Shown piece by piece: positions 59,995-64,000 of a DNA stretch of 64,000 nucleotides. Every line of letters starts with the position of its first letter. The first letter of the stretch is position 1. Position numbers and translations under genes: made by a program. The stretch spans positions 62,001 through 126,000 of the forward strand of contig JBKBHA010000007.1 of the NCBI GenBank assembly GCA_046297935.1, in the 5' to 3' direction. The notes below the pieces were generated by a model. That model had not been told where the DNA came from. It was given only the letters and a program-made list of their open reading frames with translations, and did not search any database. This DNA is from CAYMZZ01 sp046297935 (GTDB taxonomy: Bacteria; Bacteroidota; Bacteroidia; Chitinophagales; Chitinophagaceae).

Positions 59995-61422
59995 TCAAAA
60001 ACTGATGGTGACCTTTGTGCGCCGGTTTTTACGGGTGGGTTTCCAGCGGGGTCCTTCTTTGAGGAGGCGTATGGCTTCCTGGTCACATTCCGGACAAAGA
60101 GACTTTACAACCCGAATATTCACTGGCTGTCCAAGCTTATCTACTTCAAAGCTGAGTTCTACGGTTGATGACCTGTTGATACGTGGCTTCACATCATCGG
60201 CGATGACCATATTGTTGGCAATGTAAACATCGTACATGCTCCAGCCATCAACTGGCTCTGGTTCTTCGTGGCGCAGATTACCTCCCAGCCGGGCCAGGTT
60301 GGCGATACGGAAGCTGGTATCAATGGTACGGGTTGCTACACTCTCGTCTTCTGTTAGCACCAATTTATTGCCGCCAGGCCTGTCGCGCAATGCATATAGG
60401 TCAGTAACAAATCCTACTGATCGGGTTTGTACATTCAGTACGGAGTCGGACGAGATCAATACAAAATTTCCATTGGCATCTGCATAAGTGCCTACCTGGT
60501 CCTTTTGATTGGTGATATTGGTGAATGGCAGAGGATTATTGTCGTTGTCAACTACTTTTCCACGGAAAACATAAAAAGGCATTTTGCTGCTATCGCTCAG
60601 ATTCATCCGATTCAAATTAGCAGACCTGTCATCAAATCGGTACTCCATTGCCGCCTGGGCCTTGTTGGCTCGGGCACTTTCTTTTTTACGCTCCTCTTCA
60701 TTGAAGGGATTTGCTGAGCGGTTTCTTTGTTTTGCAAAACTCTCGGTTTCTGCAGCCTGACTATTTACGGATCCTTCGCTGGCGTTTACCTGTTGTTTGT
60801 TTTTACCTGTAGGTTCTACCACGGGAGCCGCACTGGGTGCCAGGGTTTTCGCATCTGCATCTGATTTTTCCCCGGGCGTTGCAGATTGGTTTGAAACAGG
60901 TTGATCGTTCGGTTGCTGAACAGGCTTCTTAGCGGGACTGATTTTGGGGGATTCGCCAAAATCGTTCGCCCTATTGTAATCATTTGCCGAAGGCAATTCA
61001 TTCCCAGCCGTATTGCTGTCGTAAGCAGGCTCTTTCACAAGGTTGTTTTCCTGCTCGCTCTGACTGGTTTCCGGAGATTGGGCAATATTCTGATTCTTTG
61101 AGCCGGATGTCCATTGATAAATTCCCCATCCCATGCCAATGAGCACTACCGCAGCAGCAGCAATACGCCACCAGGGCATTGAGCTGGTTTTGTCCGCAGG
61201 AGGTAGTGGTACTACCGGTGTTTCCGATTTTTCGCGGAGGCGGTCTGCCAAACGAAGTCGAAGCTCTTCCAGATCTTTATCCAGGTATTGGCCAGCATCA
61301 ACATAACCCTCTAAAGCATCTGCCAGCAGCGGATCCTCCAGGGCGGCTCGCTCCATCGCATGCATTTCAGCAGGCGACAGTTGGCCTTTATGATATTTTT
61401 CTATGTCGGCGGCAGTATACAA
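59995..61422 (-). CDS. Anti-sigma-like membrane protein with carboxypeptidase-like and TonB C-terminal domains
   Basis: A 475-residue protein. The N-terminus (about 1-80) looks like an anti-sigma cytoplasmic domain: MYTAADIEKYHKGQLSPAEM with an HAMERAALEDPLL helix. One membrane helix follows (about 84-104, PWWRIAAAAVVLIGMGWGIY). A long polar linker, rich in Asn, Gln and Ser, covers about 110-285. A carboxypeptidase-like regulatory domain (about 285-350, FRGKVVDNDNNPLPFTNI) and a TonB-C-like end (about 395-475, SSTVELSFEVDKLGQPVNIR, CDQEAIRLLKEGPRWKPT) close it. It begins 13 nt after the sigma factor gene, so it probably controls that factor. Confidence 0.82.
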   Translation of the reverse strand: MYTAADIEKYHKGQLSPAEMHAMERAALEDPLLADALEGYVDAGQYLDKDLEELRLRLADRLREKSETPVVPLPPADKTSSMPWWRIAAAAVVLIGMGWGIYQWTSGSKNQNIAQSPETSQSEQENNLVKEPAYDSNTAGNELPSANDYNRANDFGESPKISPAKKPVQQPNDQPVSNQSATPGEKSDADAKTLAPSAAPVVEPTGKNKQQVNASEGSVNSQAAETESFAKQRNRSANPFNEEERKKESARANKAQAAMEYRFDDRSANLNRMNLSDSSKMPFYVFRGKVVDNDNNPLPFTNITNQKDQVGTYADANGNFVLISSDSVLNVQTRSVGFVTDLYALRDRPGGNKLVLTEDESVATRTIDTSFRIANLARLGGNLRHEEPEPVDGWSMYDVYIANNMVIADDVKPRINRSSTVELSFEVDKLGQPVNIRVVKSLCPECDQEAIRLLKEGPRWKPTRKNRRTKVTISF

Positions 61423-61435
61423 TTTCCAGTATTGT

Positions 61436-62029
61436 TTAATGTTCCGGATTCAGGGCAGATGGCTGGTTTTTTTCCATACACTGCTTCAGGTTTCGACGTC
61501 CATTCTGAATATGACTTCTCACTTTGTTCCAATCCATACCCGTTTCTTCCGCTACCTGCTGATAGGAATAACCCTGCAAATAGAAGAGTCGAATGCTCTG
61601 TTCCTGCTCTTTTACCAGCGTGCCAAGGCAATCTTCCAGCTTATTCAGGTTCGCTTCCTTCTCCAGTACAGCATTCAGATGCAGATTTTCTTCGCTTTGC
61701 ACAAGCTCCACGCTAAATTCAACCGTTTTCAGATTGCGCGGGGTCCGAAGCTGCATAAGGCAATGATTTTTAGCCACCTGATGTAGCCATGCCTTGAAGT
61801 TTTCCACCTTATGTTTCTTCAGTTTTCCGATCAACTCCTCAAAAATTTGCATCACGCTGTCTTTCGATCGTTCCGGCTCCTTATAATATTTCAGACACAC
61901 ACCATATACCAGGTCCATATAGCGCTGGTAAAGACTACCCAGAATCTGCAGGTCACCCGTGTCCTGATACAGCAGCACCAGTTCGGCATCAGTCAGTTGA
62001 TTGTATGTGGATTGGGGTTGAAGCGACAC
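61436..62029 (-). CDS. ECF-type RNA polymerase sigma factor
   Basis: A 197-residue sigma-70 family factor. Region 2 (about 25-95) includes LGSLYQRYMDLVYGVCLKYY and NFKAWLHQVAKNHCL. Region 4 (about 130-185) reads CLGTLVKEQEQSIRLFYLQG, YSYQQVAEETGMDWNKVRSH and IQNGRRNLKQ, a helix-turn-helix for -35 recognition. It is co-directional with the anti-sigma gene. The start is GTG at 62029, four bases after a TAACTTTA box; no better ATG exists. It is divergent from the von Willebrand A gene, with a 141-nt shared gap. Confidence 0.92.
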   Translation of the reverse strand: MSLQPQSTYNQLTDAELVLLYQDTGDLQILGSLYQRYMDLVYGVCLKYYKEPERSKDSVMQIFEELIGKLKKHKVENFKAWLHQVAKNHCLMQLRTPRNLKTVEFSVELVQSEENLHLNAVLEKEANLNKLEDCLGTLVKEQEQSIRLFYLQGYSYQQVAEETGMDWNKVRSHIQNGRRNLKQCMEKNQPSALNPEH

Positions 62030-62033
62030 CCCG

Positions 62034-62041
62034 TAAAGTTA
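62034..62041 (-). promoter_or_regulatory. Promoter -7-like box (TAACTTTA) abutting the sigma factor start
   Basis: On the minus strand, TAACTTTA (one mismatch from TAnnTTTG) ends four bases before the GTG start, in the same position as at pyrF and msrC. The same octamer lies at 7645-7652 upstream of the exonuclease gene. Confidence 0.4.
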
Positions 62042-62170
62042 GCCAAAGTTTGAAGGATGAAAAGCGTTGATTCGTTAAATCCTGCAAGACTGTTCGGCAA
62101 AAAACAATAAAAAAATTCAACGGCCTGTGTAATCGGCAAGTAACCGGCATCTCAATTCGTAAACGCCTTT

Positions 62171-64000
62171 ATGAAAAAAATACTTTGGCTTTTGATACCG
62201 GCAATCGCCTTGTTGCTGGCCTTCAACAAAACGAACAGCGTTACTGTGTCGGGAAAAGTGACAGACCCCAAGGGTAATCCTATCGCATTAGCCACCGTGA
62301 AGTGGAAGGGAACTAACACTGTCGCTACAACTCGCGCCGATGGTAGTTATGAGCTTAGCTTGTCCAAACTTTCCGGTTCACTTGAGTTTAGCTCGGTCGG
62401 TTATGAAACGCTGGAAGTGAAATTGAAGGATCAGACCGTAGTGAATGTGACGATGCAGCCGGCAACTGCATCACTTCAGGAAGTGGTGGTGACGGGTTAT
62501 GGTTACTCGAGGAAACAGAAAAATGCCAACAACAAAGCGGAAACTACCCTGAGTGGCCGTATGCCTGGCATTCAGGCGAGTACGCTGGGTAGCCCGGGCA
62601 ACGGTTATCATTCTGATCAGCGGATCAGAAAGCCTGCGTATGATACCTACTACGAGCCGAACAGTGAGGAATACGCTGGTATTGTGGAAAATGCATTTCA
62701 ACGCCCGCTCGATCAACCCCTTTCTACCTTTAGTATTGATGTAGATGCCGCATCATACAGCAACGTACGCCGAATGTTGAATATGGGTCAATTACCTCCG
62801 GCCGATGCAGTTCGTATTGAAGAAATGGTGAACTATTTCAATTATGATTATGCTGAACCAACCGATGAGCATCCATTTGCTATTCACACAGAAATGAGTG
62901 ATGCACCCTGGAATAAAAAACACAAACTGGTGATGATCGGTCTGCAGGGTAAACGTATTCCCACCGAGAATCTGCCCGCATCTAATCTGGTTTTTCTGAT
63001 CGACGTGTCGGGCTCTATGAGCAGTGCCAACAAATTACCCCTGGTACAGTCATCCATGAAAATGTTGACAGACCAGCTGCGCCCACAGGACCGTGTGTCG
63101 ATAGTAGTATATGCAGGCGCAGCCGGCGTAGTGCTGGAACCCACCGCTGGTGATAAAAAGACGAAGATTAAAGAAGCTATTGATCAGCTGCAGGCTGGCG
63201 GCTCCACCGCCGGTGGTGCCGGTATTAAATTGGCTTATAAGCTTGCCAGAGAAAATTTTGCCAAAGAAGGTAATAACCGCGTAATCCTTTGCACAGATGG
63301 TGATTTCAATGTGGGCGAAAGTAGTGACGATGCGATGGAAAAACTGATTGAAAAGGAAAGAGAATCAGGCATCTTCCTTACGGTGTTGGGTTATGGCATG
63401 GGAAATTATAAGGATAGTAAAATGCAAAAGCTGGCCGACAAAGGGAACGGAAATCATGCTTATATCGATGGTATGTCGGAAGCACGCAAAGTACTGGTGA
63501 ATGAATTTGGTGGTACGCTCTTCACCATCGCCAAAGATGTAAAACTGCAGATTGAATTTAATCCGGCCCGCGTGCAGGCTTATCGACTGATCGGTTATGA
63601 AAACCGCCTGCTGGCTGCCGAAGATTTTAACGACGATAAGAAGGATGCAGGGGAACTGGGTAGCGGACATACGGTGACTGCCCTTTACGAAATTGTTCCC
63701 GTAGGAGTAGAGTCTTCAGCGCTTGGTTCGGTTGATCCATTGAAATACCAGCAAAATAAAGCGCCCGCACCGGTGTTCGATTCAAATGACTGGATGACCG
63801 TAAAGTTTCGTTACAAGCAGCCGGATGGCAACAAAAGCCGTTTGCTGGAGCGGATACTTACTCAGGAGCCGATAATGCTGTCAAAAACATCCGATAATTT
63901 TCGGTTCGCAGCCGCGGTAGCCGAAATGGGTTTGCTGCTGCGCGATTCAAAACATAAGGCGGATGCAAGCTTTGATCAGGTGATTCAACTGGCCAAAGCT
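62171..64000 (+). CDS. von Willebrand factor A protein, YfbK-like (3' partial)
   Basis: An exported protein with at least 610 residues; it runs off the right edge. The signal peptide is MKKILWLLIPAIALLLAF. A carboxypeptidase-like regulatory domain (about 25-95, SVTVSGKVTDPKGNPIALAT) ends in a TonB-plug-like remnant, LQEVVVTGYGYSRKQ. A conserved N-terminal region (STFSIDVDAASYSNVRRMLN) precedes the VWA domain, whose MIDAS motif is LIDVSGSMSS (near residue 276). The C-terminal region resembles YfbK-type proteins. The role is unknown; it may bind surface or envelope proteins. It is divergent from the sigma/anti-sigma pair, with which it may be co-regulated. Confidence 0.9.
   Translation, partial: MKKILWLLIPAIALLLAFNKTNSVTVSGKVTDPKGNPIALATVKWKGTNTVATTRADGSYELSLSKLSGSLEFSSVGYETLEVKLKDQTVVNVTMQPATASLQEVVVTGYGYSRKQKNANNKAETTLSGRMPGIQASTLGSPGNGYHSDQRIRKPAYDTYYEPNSEEYAGIVENAFQRPLDQPLSTFSIDVDAASYSNVRRMLNMGQLPPADAVRIEEMVNYFNYDYAEPTDEHPFAIHTEMSDAPWNKKHKLVMIGLQGKRIPTENLPASNLVFLIDVSGSMSSANKLPLVQSSMKMLTDQLRPQDRVSIVVYAGAAGVVLEPTAGDKKTKIKEAIDQLQAGGSTAGGAGIKLAYKLARENFAKEGNNRVILCTDGDFNVGESSDDAMEKLIEKERESGIFLTVLGYGMGNYKDSKMQKLADKGNGNHAYIDGMSEARKVLVNEFGGTLFTIAKDVKLQIEFNPARVQAYRLIGYENRLLAAEDFNDDKKDAGELGSGHTVTALYEIVPVGVESSALGSVDPLKYQQNKAPAPVFDSNDWMTVKFRYKQPDGNKSRLLERILTQEPIMLSKTSDNFRFAAAVAEMGLLLRDSKHKADASFDQVIQLAKA

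Noticed and set aside
1..64000. Defence systems, prophage, integrative elements or transposases
   Set aside because: No integrase, transposase, restriction, toxin-antitoxin or phage gene was recognised, and gene content is mostly conserved chromosomal genes.

Overview
The window reads as chromosomal DNA of a Bacteroidota bacterium, most likely of the family Chitinophagaceae. The signs are: type IX secretion (T9SS) C-terminal sorting domains on two secreted proteins, TonB-dependent outer-membrane proteins, families concentrated in this phylum (DUF2911, DUF4082, HU-CCDC81, the SDR-type threonine dehydrogenase, glutaminyl cyclotransferase), few Shine-Dalgarno sequences, and many TAnnTTTG promoter -7 boxes. 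I see no rRNA, tRNA, insertion sequence, prophage or CRISPR array. Placement below phylum level is inference.

Layout. 1-4078: distal histidine operon (hisB partial, hisH, a GNAT gene, hisA, hisF, hisIE), followed by a BtuB-like TonB-dependent receptor. 6052-6692: a large intergenic nest of inverted repeats. 6693-14733: an orphan NarL-type regulator, a 41-residue lipoprotein, a DnaQ-type exonuclease, a GT2 glycosyltransferase, an EamA transporter, an S9 peptidase, an uncharacterised protein and a SixA-like phosphatase. 14841-21730: mainly minus-strand housekeeping genes (2-oxo acid dehydrogenase E2, CinA, an M50 protease, a thioesterase, DoxX) around a PBP4-type carboxypeptidase. 21923-27297: a three-gene envelope operon (TPR protein, outer-membrane barrel, HU-CCDC81 membrane protein). 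27371-42276: a methyltransferase, glutaminyl cyclotransferase, an M43 protease with a T9SS tail, pyrF, glutaryl-CoA dehydrogenase, shikimate kinase, a 7TM histidine kinase, FtsK, LolA, KdsA, threonine dehydrogenase, acylphosphatase and free-methionine-sulfoxide reductase.

42290-50828 is the most unusual block. A 1651-residue secreted multidomain protein ends in a dockerin-like double F-hand repeat. The next gene in the same direction encodes a T9SS-exported protein with a cohesin-like N-terminal module. Both carry a DUF4082 domain. A plausible reading is a two-protein surface complex in which the T9SS protein displays the dockerin protein. This rests on sequence pattern only.

51172-64000 holds an outer-membrane barrel, a DinB-like protein, gamma-glutamyltransferase, a PIG-L deacetylase, two tiny membrane proteins tied to a sodium:solute symporter, a DUF2911 protein, and an ECF sigma/anti-sigma pair divergent from a von Willebrand A protein that runs off the right edge.

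Two window-wide patterns stand out. First, several intergenic spaces hold long inverted repeats built from short degenerate units, and twice the repeat supplies a gene's stop codon. Second, at least six genes have a -7 box only 4-6 nt before the start codon, pointing to leaderless transcripts.
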